Shown here piece after piece: positions 37,901-45,062 of a DNA stretch of 64,000 nt. Location of the stretch: the NCBI GenBank assembly GCA_903945375.1, contig CAJAVP010000100.1, positions 91,371 through 155,370 of the forward strand, written 5' to 3'. How positions within the stretch are numbered: the first letter of the stretch is position 1; each line of letters opens with the position of its first letter. This DNA comes from an uncultured Methylococcaceae bacterium. Lineage in GTDB: Bacteria > Pseudomonadota > Gammaproteobacteria > Methylococcales > Methylomonadaceae. The notes under the pieces were generated by a model. It worked only from the letters and a program-made list of their open reading frames with translations, was not told the DNA's origin and did not search any database. The translations under genes and the position numbers were made by a program.

Positions 37901-39009
37901 CGGCTTCTGCTGATTATCAATACAGCACCCAGCTTGATCAGACGGCGTTAGATGTGCTGACTGCGAACATTCGTGGCGCCAAGGTGTTGGTTGTTGATGA
38001 TAATGCCACCAATCTTTTAGTGGCTGAGCAAAACTTGCTTAAAATGCACTTAGTGGTCGAGACGGCAAGCAGCGGATCAGCAGCATTGCTTATAACTCAG
38101 CGAGAACGTTTTGATGCCATCTTGTTAGATTTACAAATGCCTGATATGGATGGTTTTGAGACTGCGCGTGCAATACGCGACCAAGAAATGACAGCCGGAA
38201 AAAATGACAATCCCGTTCCCATTATTGCCCTATCGGCAGCCGCTATGGAAGCCGATCAACAAGAGAGCTTTGCGGCCGGTATGGTTGATCATCTTAGCAA
38301 ACCCTTTAACCCAATGCAGTTAGTGCAAACCTTGGTTAAATGGATTCCTAAACGTCACACTGAAACTTTACCCGAACATGCCGCTCCGATTATCTCTCCT
38401 AGCACCGCTCAAGCTGTTGAAATCAAACCATTGTTGGATTTAAAGTGTGCTGCACAGTACCTAGGTGGCGATCAAGCCTTATTACAAAAGGTTCTGAAGG
38501 GTTTTTATGAGGATTTTTCCACAGCACCCGAGCAATTGCAGCACGCCTTAAATATCAACGCGCTAAAAGAAGTGCATCGATTAGTGCATACAATTAAAGG
38601 ACTTGCGCCAATGATTGGTGCTAGCGAATTATATGACGTGGCAGAGGCATTTGAAATCGCCTTATTAAGACAAGAAATCGGTTTGCAAGCCGCTTTTAGT
38701 GCTGAATTGGTTCGAGTGCTGACTATTCTGGAAAATCACTACCAACCTTCCTCGCCCCAAATGCCACAATCGACCGATAACCCCATTGAGGTCGATGTCT
38801 TATTACCTAAATTACAAGCCTTGGGTTTGTGTTTGGCGCACAACAACAATAGTTCTCGTAAACTCTCTCTGGAATGTGAAGCCCTTGTCGTCGGTACGTG
38901 TTTGCAAGCCGATTATGCAATCATTGCTCATGCCATTAAGCATTTTGAATTTGAGCAAGCTTATGAAAACTTGCAAACTCTGATTCAACAAGAACCGTGG
39001 ACGGTGTAA
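34948..39009 (+). CDS. Hybrid sensor histidine kinase with PAS, REC and Hpt domains
   Basis: A 1353-residue sensor. A transmembrane segment (about 14-29), a periplasmic sensing region of the double-Cache/CHASE-like type (about 30-290) and a second span (about 292-312) are followed by three PAS domains (about 336-455, 465-590, 595-720). The histidine kinase core has its H box in SHEIRSPMNAVIGL near residue 752 and an ATP-binding domain with GGTGLGLSI. A receiver domain with KVLVVDDN near residue 1011 and LDLQMPDMDG follows. A C-terminal Hpt domain carries VHTIKGLAPM near residue 1213. It overlaps or abuts the next regulator gene, its likely output. Confidence 0.93.
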   Translation: MSNLIKSSTPRNIWLGYLLTIMLVGGVLIYERHQAHNAVFNNEQQHLQQQAQMIGKNLSLRLQTTSNALDSIRNTLHDTTDNTALNEHLQSLSAAMIGVQSFLIVNRNGDVIASNHAKLIGKNFKNAERYQTILKGSNPAVLYISTPFKTPLGIWAFGVGKMIPDAENHFNGYVLAILDPDYFSLLVESVLYAPDMRVDLIHGDGQIVFSSHDKMLSNETSLSPTQLTLFHTFLNGDPLQSFYENEPNTDRMVRLLVFHSIYPAFSKADKPLVVKISRDISPILSVWQNETKLRLVAFSIVTILLGVVLGLHFRRLKLQTAHLNEMNQSILLLKDQKQFALATMDAISAHLCVLDKTGVIIAVNTAWINFYNANSQERSLANYGVGINYLDCCHTPDSRDTEISEACKGIQSVIRGDSQRFSFEYPCQTPMQLYWFNMIVTPFSGDSGHVVVAHENITERKLAEEQLRHNEARLRLTTDAADAGIWYWDVIDNTLEWSTRCKQHLALALDETPTLQHFFDTMHPDDREKVNQSLNQSLLDYQDYQAEYRIIHPDGSTHWIEALGRMYLNAKGVPEGIGGITLDISARKQAEKNLHDSERRFRDLFEHLPIAYQSLDINGCWLDANQKMADLLGFESPSQLLGQYFDEFWDDDIRDTFDAAFDQFKVSHRVEGELILHKRDGTPFSALIFGRIQRDDHGHFLHTHCIVIDISERREMEQKLRQFNIELEETVQRRTAQLVAANAAKSEFLANMSHEIRSPMNAVIGLSNLLLDSDLTAHQRDYINRIHLAGTALLGVLNDILDYSKIESGHLQLEHIPLSIREVLNKCHALFSIQAENKKLDLSFEIAPEVPEQLQGDPLRLLQVLNNLVSNALKFTEHGGVSIHVQCQADEEQADAVLLKVLVKDTGIGLSTAQIDRLFTAFQQADTSTSRHYGGTGLGLSINRRLVELMGGKIGVDSAPNQGSSFWFTARLGRINTADKPHISAASADYQYSTQLDQTALDVLTANIRGAKVLVVDDNATNLLVAEQNLLKMHLVVETASSGSAALLITQRERFDAILLDLQMPDMDGFETARAIRDQEMTAGKNDNPVPIIALSAAAMEADQQESFAAGMVDHLSKPFNPMQLVQTLVKWIPKRHTETLPEHAAPIISPSTAQAVEIKPLLDLKCAAQYLGGDQALLQKVLKGFYEDFSTAPEQLQHALNINALKEVHRLVHTIKGLAPMIGASELYDVAEAFEIALLRQEIGLQAAFSAELVRVLTILENHYQPSSPQMPQSTDNPIEVDVLLPKLQALGLCLAHNNNSSRKLSLECEALVVGTCLQADYAIIAHAIKHFEFEQAYENLQTLIQQEPWTV

Positions 39010-39011
39010 AT

Positions 39012-40346
39012 ATGACTTTTCCCACTGACTCACCCGCTAAAATTTTAGTGGTTGATGACACACCATTAAACATTGAAATATTAGCGGATATTCTGGAAAG
39101 TAATTACGACTTAACCATTGCCACTAGCGGACAACGCGCTTTGTCGTTATTAAATGAGGGTTATCAACCCAATCTGATTTTGCTCGATGTCATGATGCCT
39201 GTTATGGATGGTTATGACGTCTGTTGTGTACTTAAACAAAATGTCAGTACACAGCATATTCCCGTGATTTTTATCACCTCGAATTCCGATTCGGATAATG
39301 AAACTAAAGCCTTGTCTTCCGGCGCAGTCGATTTTATTCATAAACCAATCAATGCAACGGTACTACGCGCCCGTGTCCAGCTGCATTTGGAAATGGAGCG
39401 GCGCAATACCGCTTTACAGCAAAAATTTTTTGAAATAAACGAGGCGCAAAGTCAATTGCAGGTGTTATCAACTGCGATTGAGCAAAGCCCGGTTTCTATT
39501 TTAATTTGCACGACTGACGGTGCGATCCAGTATGTTAATCCGTATTTTAGTAAAGAAACGGGCTATACCACTGAGGAAGTCATTGGGCTAAATCCCAGAA
39601 TTTTAAAATCAGGCTTAACCGTCCCCGCAACGTTTTCAATGATGTGGGAGTATCTGACACATGGCGAACCTTGGTCGGGTGAAATTATCAATCGTCGTAA
39701 AAGCGGTGAAGTTTTTTGGCAAGAACTTCATATTGCTCCGGTTAAGGATGCGGAAGATAAAATCACGCATTATGTTGCCGCCATGCTCGATATTACTGAA
39801 CGCAAGCAAGCCCATGAGCGGCTGGATTTTTTGGCGCATCATGATGTTTTAACGGGTCTACCCAATCGAACCTTGTTTTTTGATCGTATCCAACAGGGCA
39901 TGGTTCAAATGAAACGGGACACGGGTCAATTAGCCTTGCTGTTTATCGATTTGGATAAATTTAAACCGATTAACGACCAATACGGACATGCAATTGGGGA
40001 TGAGGTTTTGCTGGAAGCCGCGCAACGAATGAAAACCTGTGTGCGAAAATCAGATACGGTAGGTCGTATTGGCGGCGACGAGTTTGTCGTGTTGCTTTTA
40101 GATGTCAAATCAGTAGTCAATGCCACGAATAGGGCTGAAAAATTTCGGGAAGTTTTGTTTCAGCCCTTTATGGTAAATGATAAAAGTTTGTTTATCTCCG
40201 CAAGTATTGGTGTTGCACTCTTTCCTGAACATGCCCTAACAAGAAATGAATTAGCCAAACATGCCGATTATGCGATGTATTACTCCAAACAACACGGCGG
40301 TAATCAGGTCAACGTTTATCATCCTTCTATGTCGGAGCATCATTAA
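39012..40346 (+). CDS. Response regulator with PAS and GGDEF domains
   Basis: The 444-residue protein has a receiver domain (ILVVDDTPLN and LLDVMMPVMDG), a PAS domain (about 145-260) and a GGDEF domain with GGDEF in RIGGDEFVVLLL. An RxxD inhibitory site (RKSD) lies five residues upstream, so it is a phosphorylation-controlled diguanylate cyclase. The ATG at 39012 follows the kinase stop by two bases; a GTG at 38997 within the kinase is less likely. It is the probable target of that kinase's Hpt domain. Confidence 0.92.
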   Translation: MTFPTDSPAKILVVDDTPLNIEILADILESNYDLTIATSGQRALSLLNEGYQPNLILLDVMMPVMDGYDVCCVLKQNVSTQHIPVIFITSNSDSDNETKALSSGAVDFIHKPINATVLRARVQLHLEMERRNTALQQKFFEINEAQSQLQVLSTAIEQSPVSILICTTDGAIQYVNPYFSKETGYTTEEVIGLNPRILKSGLTVPATFSMMWEYLTHGEPWSGEIINRRKSGEVFWQELHIAPVKDAEDKITHYVAAMLDITERKQAHERLDFLAHHDVLTGLPNRTLFFDRIQQGMVQMKRDTGQLALLFIDLDKFKPINDQYGHAIGDEVLLEAAQRMKTCVRKSDTVGRIGGDEFVVLLLDVKSVVNATNRAEKFREVLFQPFMVNDKSLFISASIGVALFPEHALTRNELAKHADYAMYYSKQHGGNQVNVYHPSMSEHH

Positions 40347-40376
40347 CCGCCAATGTGCTTCACTTAATCAGCGGAT

Positions 40377-41054
40377 TTAAAAACTGGAGGGTATTCCGGT
40401 ATACGCCCAATAAGCGCGAAAGCCCGCCAGAATGGATAAGGTTAAAAAAATTACGCCACTGATTTTGTGTAAACGCTGTACCAGATGCGGCATGTGTTGC
40501 AAAGTTCGTCCGAGTAAAACGCCTAACGCCGACGTAGTGACCAAGGCACCGGTCGCACCCACCCAAACACCTAGCGGTAGTGAGGCGCTACTTAACGCTA
40601 CAACCGCTAGTTGGGTTTTATCACCAAATTCAGCAACGGTTATGAGTAAGAAGGTGGTAAAAAATATGCCGTGTCCACTTTTTTCATTGAGTGTTTCTTC
40701 GTCGTCGATGCCAGTTAACAAGGCTTGTATGCCAAACACCGCAAACAACAACGCAACACTACTGGCGACAACATAATCCGGTAGCCAACTGGCAATCGCG
40801 ACGCCAAACACAACAGCTAAGGTATTTAATAGCGCGAAAGCGGCAATCGCCCCGAATAAAACCGGCAGCGGCTTATGTTTGGTTGCCAAGGTCATACACA
40901 CCAATTGGCTTTTATCGCCCATTTCAGCGGCTACGATGAGTGCAAAACTGGTCGCGCCGGTGGTTGATAAGTCTGCCCAGTGCAAGTCGTTCCAACTGGG
41001 AATGCGTGCTAACTCATGAGTGATGACACTCAGCAAAGCTGAAAAATAATCCAT
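40377..41054 (-). CDS. GDT1/TMEM165-family cation exporter (UPF0016)
   Basis: The 225-residue membrane protein has two repeated EFGDK-type motifs, EMGDKSQ (residues 44-50) and EFGDKTQ in the second half, each in a hydrophobic helix, as in the GDT1/MneA family. Members exchange manganese or calcium for protons; bacterial ones export Mn2+. It lies between the regulator and the DUF445 gene, convergent with the former. Confidence 0.9.
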   Translation of the reverse strand: MDYFSALLSVITHELARIPSWNDLHWADLSTTGATSFALIVAAEMGDKSQLVCMTLATKHKPLPVLFGAIAAFALLNTLAVVFGVAIASWLPDYVVASSVALLFAVFGIQALLTGIDDEETLNEKSGHGIFFTTFLLITVAEFGDKTQLAVVALSSASLPLGVWVGATGALVTTSALGVLLGRTLQHMPHLVQRLHKISGVIFLTLSILAGFRAYWAYTGIPSSF

Positions 41055-41100
41055 GGGTGATTGATGCTATAAGGGGTTGTGGTTATTCGTAGTATAGTCG

Positions 41101-41165
41101 CGTAGGGTGTATTAGCGATAGCGTAATACACCGGATGTGAGTGACCCATGCGGCGCAATACGACT
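41101..41165. repeat. REP-like repeat, family D (half copy)
   Basis: Starts CGTAGGGTGTATTAGCGATA and continues through CACCGGATGTGAGT to GGCGCAATACG. It is the inverse of part of the element at 47206-47291. Confidence 0.7.
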
Positions 41166-41291
41166 TGCGTCTTACTGTTTACTGTGCTTACCCTAATGAG
41201 AATTGCTGAAATCAAACAGAGTCTAAATAATTACCAAGCTTTTTACAGTATAATTACTCTGATTTATAACTTTGACCCTCGTTTTTTAAAC

Positions 41292-42008
41292 ATGAATATC
41301 CAATCTAATAAAAGCTTTAACACCAATCTAATCGCCGTTGTCATTATCCTAATTGGCTATCTCACCGGCTGGACACTGCTTAAGTCCATTGGTTATTTTG
41401 CACTATCGGGCGCACTGACTAACTGGCTGGCTATCCACATGCTATTTGAAAAAGTCCCTTATTTATATGGCTCTGGCGTCATTCCTGAACGTTTTGAAGA
41501 ATTTAAGTCATCGATCAAACGGTTGATGATGGAGCAATTTTTCACCGAGCAAAATATCGGTCAATTTATCCACGACGAAGAACGTCAAGGCGGTAAGTTA
41601 CTTAATTTGACTCCGTTATTAGATGCCGTGGATTATGAAAAAATTTATCAAAATCTCGTTACCGCCATCATGGAATCCTCATTTGGTAGCATGTTGCAAA
41701 TGATGGGTGGCGCAGAAGCGTTAGCCCCGTTGCAAGAACCCCTAACGCTTAAATTACGCGATACATTGGCAGAAATGGTAACCACAGAAGGTTTTAAAAA
41801 CGCGCTTCAAGAGGGTTTAGACGTACACAAAATCAGCGATGACATTATTGTCAAAATTGAAACTGTCATTGATAAACGTCTCAGTGAATTAACCCCGCAA
41901 ATGGTCAAAGAAATGGTACAAACGATTATCCACGAGCATTTAGGCTGGCTGGTTGTTTGGGGTGGAATTTTTGGTGGCTTGATGGGCGCATTGTTCGCTT
42001 TTGCCTGA
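41292..42008 (+). CDS. DUF445-family membrane protein
   Basis: The 238-residue protein has a hydrophobic N-terminal span (residues 12-35), DUF445 segments ALSGALTNWLAIHMLFEKVP and YGSGVIPERFEEFK, and a second span near the C-terminus (GGIFGGLMGALFAFA). The frame is open to 41148, but that includes the repeat above, so I start at the ATG at 41292. The function is unknown. Confidence 0.8.
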   Translation: MNIQSNKSFNTNLIAVVIILIGYLTGWTLLKSIGYFALSGALTNWLAIHMLFEKVPYLYGSGVIPERFEEFKSSIKRLMMEQFFTEQNIGQFIHDEERQGGKLLNLTPLLDAVDYEKIYQNLVTAIMESSFGSMLQMMGGAEALAPLQEPLTLKLRDTLAEMVTTEGFKNALQEGLDVHKISDDIIVKIETVIDKRLSELTPQMVKEMVQTIIHEHLGWLVVWGGIFGGLMGALFAFA

Positions 42009-42784
42009 TGATGTCTCTCACACTTAACTTTGAAAGCGCGGGCAATCCCAATCATCCTGCGCTGATTATTTTGCACGGTTTTTTTGCCTCATCCAGAAAC
42101 TGGCGACAAATTGCTGAAAAACTGGCTGAAAATTATCGGGTTTTGGTGCCAGATTTACGCAATCATGGCGCGTCGCCGCAGCATTCGGTGATGGATTATC
42201 CCAGCATGACGGCCGATTTAGTGCAGTTTATCGACCAACAACAGCTATCTCAGGTCAGCTTATTGGGTCATAGTATGGGCGGTAAATTAGCCATGTGGTT
42301 TGCCTTCCAACACCCCGCCCAACTAAACAAGCTAATTGTCGCCGATATTGCCCCCGTGACTTACCCACATAGTTTTGATCGGCTGATTAACGCCTTAAAT
42401 GCACTGCCACTGGCTCAGCTGAGCAATCGCAAACAAGCCGAGTTATTACTTGCTGAAGCAATTCCTGAGCTAAGTTATCGTCAATTTCTATTGCAAAATC
42501 TTATACTGGAAAATGCTCAATACCGTTGGCGGATTAATTTAGATTTTTTTCGGGCGAATGCGTCCTCAATTGCAGGGTTTCCTGATACTTCTCAGCTATG
42601 CCCTTATGAGCAGCCTGCTTTATTTTTGGCCGGCGCAAATTCCAATTATGTGAGTGCAAACGATATAGCTGTGTTATTTCCACAGGCTATTTTCAGGCAA
42701 ATTCCCGACGCTGGACATTGGCTGCATGTGCAACAACCCGCCGCATTTATCAGTCAAGTGCTTGATTTTTTAGATGCTCATTAA
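42008..42784 (+). CDS. Alpha/beta-hydrolase esterase (YbfF-like)
   Basis: The 258-residue hydrolase has the oxyanion-side HGFFASSRNW, nucleophile GHSMGGK (serine near residue 95) and a C-terminal histidine in PDAGHWLHVQQP. This is the pattern of YbfF-like esterases. ATG at 42008 overlaps the DUF445 stop by one base, with a second ATG directly following. The substrate is unknown. Confidence 0.85.
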   Translation: MMSLTLNFESAGNPNHPALIILHGFFASSRNWRQIAEKLAENYRVLVPDLRNHGASPQHSVMDYPSMTADLVQFIDQQQLSQVSLLGHSMGGKLAMWFAFQHPAQLNKLIVADIAPVTYPHSFDRLINALNALPLAQLSNRKQAELLLAEAIPELSYRQFLLQNLILENAQYRWRINLDFFRANASSIAGFPDTSQLCPYEQPALFLAGANSNYVSANDIAVLFPQAIFRQIPDAGHWLHVQQPAAFISQVLDFLDAH

Positions 42785-42808
42785 TTTTACTTGGTGTTAT
42801 AAAATCTT

Positions 42809-43363
42809 ATGTCAACTCACGATACACAAGCTTTCATCCAGGCTACGCAAACTTGGCTTAAAACGGTCATTATTGAACATAGCATTTGTCCATTTGCTCA
42901 CTCGGAATTTGAACGCGGTTCGATTCGCTTTGAAGTAGATGTTGATGACGACATTGAAACGTGCTTAATGAAACTCATCGATGAATGTGTATGCTTAGAT
43001 CGTAATACTGAAATTGAAACCAGTTTGTTGATTTATGCCAAGGCATTCACTGATTTTGATGCCTATCTGGATTTTCTTGAGTTAGCAGAATCTTTACTCA
43101 TTGAGCAAGGCTACGAAGGGGTTTACCAACTGGCCAGTTTTCATCCTGATTATTGCTTTGAAGGCGCGACGCGGGATGATGCGGCTAATTACACCAACCG
43201 ATCACCTTATCCGATGCTTCATCTACTGAGAGAAGCAAGTTTGGAGGTAGCAATAAGCCATTATCCCAATCCAGAAGACATTCCTCAGCACAATATCGCT
43301 TTAACACGCCAACTGGGATTAGTAAAAATGCAGGCCTTGTTAGCGGCGTGTTATCACGCTTAA
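42809..43363 (+). CDS. DUF1415-family protein
   Basis: The 184-residue cytoplasmic protein has the DUF1415 segments HSICPFAHSEF, QLASFHPDYCFEGA and DAANYTNRSPYPMLHLLRE. The function is unknown. It is 24 bases downstream of the esterase and could be co-transcribed. Confidence 0.85.
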   Translation: MSTHDTQAFIQATQTWLKTVIIEHSICPFAHSEFERGSIRFEVDVDDDIETCLMKLIDECVCLDRNTEIETSLLIYAKAFTDFDAYLDFLELAESLLIEQGYEGVYQLASFHPDYCFEGATRDDAANYTNRSPYPMLHLLREASLEVAISHYPNPEDIPQHNIALTRQLGLVKMQALLAACYHA

Positions 43364-43447
43364 TTTTGAAACTGCGGCACCTTTCTCAATAGTGGACTGA
43401 AGTACAATACGAGTAATATAACTATTTAACGTCTGAATGAGGTATTT

Positions 43448-43951
43448 ATGTTAGAAATGATACGATTTAATCCCAGAATTTGGTTTTTGCTGGGTTTTCT
43501 AGGCTGTATGAGTTTATTGGCTATGGGCGCTTATTTCCAGTTTGTCGATGGACTTGAGCCCTGCCCTTTATGTATTTCCCAACGCATTGCTATTTTACTA
43601 ACCGGCTTATGTTTTTTGATTGCCGCGCTGCATAATCCGCAAGCAGCCGGCATTAAAATTTACGCTATTCTGGGTGCGCTCATTGCACTTTGTGGTGGTG
43701 CCATTTCGACACGTCATGTTTGGTTGCAACACTTACCCCCCGATCAAGTCCCTGAATGCGGCCCAGGTTTAGAGTATGTCTTTCAAAATTTCCCTTTATC
43801 CGCAACGATTAAGCTACTGCTTAGCGGGACAGGCGATTGTGCAGAAATCAACTGGACACTATTAGGTTTTAGTATGCCGGCTTGGACATTATTGGCATTT
43901 TTAATGTTGGCTAGTTTGAGCGTGTTACAAATCTGGAATACGAAGCAATAG
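43448..43951 (+). CDS. dsbB: Disulfide bond formation protein B
   Basis: The 167-residue membrane protein has four spans and two redox cysteine pairs: C39-C42 (EPCPLC) and C104/C131. It reoxidises DsbA with quinones, which is needed to mature periplasmic proteins such as the cytochromes encoded here. Length is normal. Confidence 0.95.
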   Translation: MLEMIRFNPRIWFLLGFLGCMSLLAMGAYFQFVDGLEPCPLCISQRIAILLTGLCFLIAALHNPQAAGIKIYAILGALIALCGGAISTRHVWLQHLPPDQVPECGPGLEYVFQNFPLSATIKLLLSGTGDCAEINWTLLGFSMPAWTLLAFLMLASLSVLQIWNTKQ

Positions 43952-44267
43952 AACGGGCAATGCCGACCCGTCATTGGTACGATTTTCGTTAATCATTTCG
44001 CTTTTTTAAACTGAGGCAAGCCGCCATAAGGCATTTGCCTCATTTATTTTATAAAAATACGCCATATCACCCATTTTTTTGTTAATACTTTCTTTTTATT
44101 TTCATAACTACATGTAATTTAAAATAATTATTTTTTGGTCTAATTCCTGCAATGATTGTAGTGCAGTTTTATGTAGCTGCGCTTTGCATTAAAACTTATC
44201 TCTCTTCCCCCTGAGATTGAGTTGAGCATTCTTAAATTTAGAAACTTTATTTAGAGGAAACCACTCG
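43952..44267. other. 316-base intergenic region before corA-like gene
   Basis: No gene is seen. It contains the dsbB terminator (44012-44050) and then AT-rich sequence before the CorA-like gene, likely holding its promoter; no clear operator was found. A ribosome site AGAGGAAA precedes the ATG. Confidence 0.7.
44012..44050 (+). terminator. Terminator downstream of dsbB
   Basis: An 8-base stem TGAGGCAA (44012-44019) / TTGCCTCA (44035-44042) with an internal GCC/GGC pairing in the loop, followed by TTTATTTT. Confidence 0.7.
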
Positions 44268-44906
44268 ATGAAAAACAGCAACAACAAAAATGTTCTTTTG
44301 ATTGCTTTATTAACCGCCGGATTATTCGGTGCGGCTTCAAGCCAAGCTGCCACTATCCCTGCCAACATCTTCGATTTCACTGCCGATGCGACGACTGCAA
44401 CATTATCAGTTAAAGCAAAAGGTTGGCGAGATCCTGCGTTTGGTGATATGGGTTGGACGCACAGCTCAGCTTGGGCTACATTCACCACCACTAAGAAAAA
44501 TCAAATGGTCACCATTAAAATGACTGCTGCTGATGCCGGCATTCATCCAGGTATCACCGTTTGGTACCGTGGTGCAGACGATACCGTGGAGAACAAATAT
44601 GTGGTTGATCATTTTTATCCACAAAATGCCAACTTCACAAAATTTGGTGTGACTGATGAAACAACTGGCGCAAAATTAGGCAATATCGTTATGCGCCATG
44701 TCACTCATGCATTTGATGTCGATGGAACAAAATCTATAAGAGGCATGGGCCCTGTAAAAGATAGCGTATCTGGCGAGTTAGTCATCAGCTTTAAAGCGCC
44801 ACAAAAAGGTGACTATATGTTTACCGTTGGTGGTGTCAACCCTGATGCCAGCGTTGATTTAACAGTTGCTCATGATGTCGATGTTAGCGTAACGCTTGCG
44901 CCTTAA
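44268..44906 (+). CDS. CorA/MopE-like exported copper-binding protein
   Basis: The 212-residue protein has a signal peptide cut near SQAA (27-28). The mature part is rich in beta-type sequence with four tryptophans (W53, W63, W69, W99) and histidines at 65, 93, 115, 144, 147 and 202. It precedes a MauG-like di-haem peroxidase, the arrangement of methanotroph corA-corB and of MopE with its di-haem partner, in which a tryptophan is oxidised to kynurenine at a copper site. The identification rests mainly on this context and on the HPGITVWYRG segment, so it is tentative. It may instead be an unrelated exported beta protein. Confidence 0.5.
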   Translation: MKNSNNKNVLLIALLTAGLFGAASSQAATIPANIFDFTADATTATLSVKAKGWRDPAFGDMGWTHSSAWATFTTTKKNQMVTIKMTAADAGIHPGITVWYRGADDTVENKYVVDHFYPQNANFTKFGVTDETTGAKLGNIVMRHVTHAFDVDGTKSIRGMGPVKDSVSGELVISFKAPQKGDYMFTVGGVNPDASVDLTVAHDVDVSVTLAP

Positions 44907-44915
44907 ATCTTGAAT

Positions 44916-44987
44916 AGGCTTGGATTTCCTTTCCAAGTCTCAAGTTTAATCAAAGCCGATTTTGCTGTGCTCAGTAAAATCGGCTTT
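44916..44987 (+). terminator. Hairpins between the corA-like and di-haem genes
   Basis: Two stems are seen: AGGCTTGGA (44916-44924) / TCCAAGTCT (44932-44940), and a perfect 12-base stem AAAGCCGATTTT (44952-44963) / AAAATCGGCTTT (44976-44987). No T run follows the second, so partial termination or RNA stabilisation of the upstream message is possible. Confidence 0.6.
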
Positions 44988-45062
44988 GTCGTAAGAGCCA
45001 TCAATCCAGTTGTCATTGACACAAATCAGCCACCTTTTAATCACTTTTTAACAGGTATTTTT

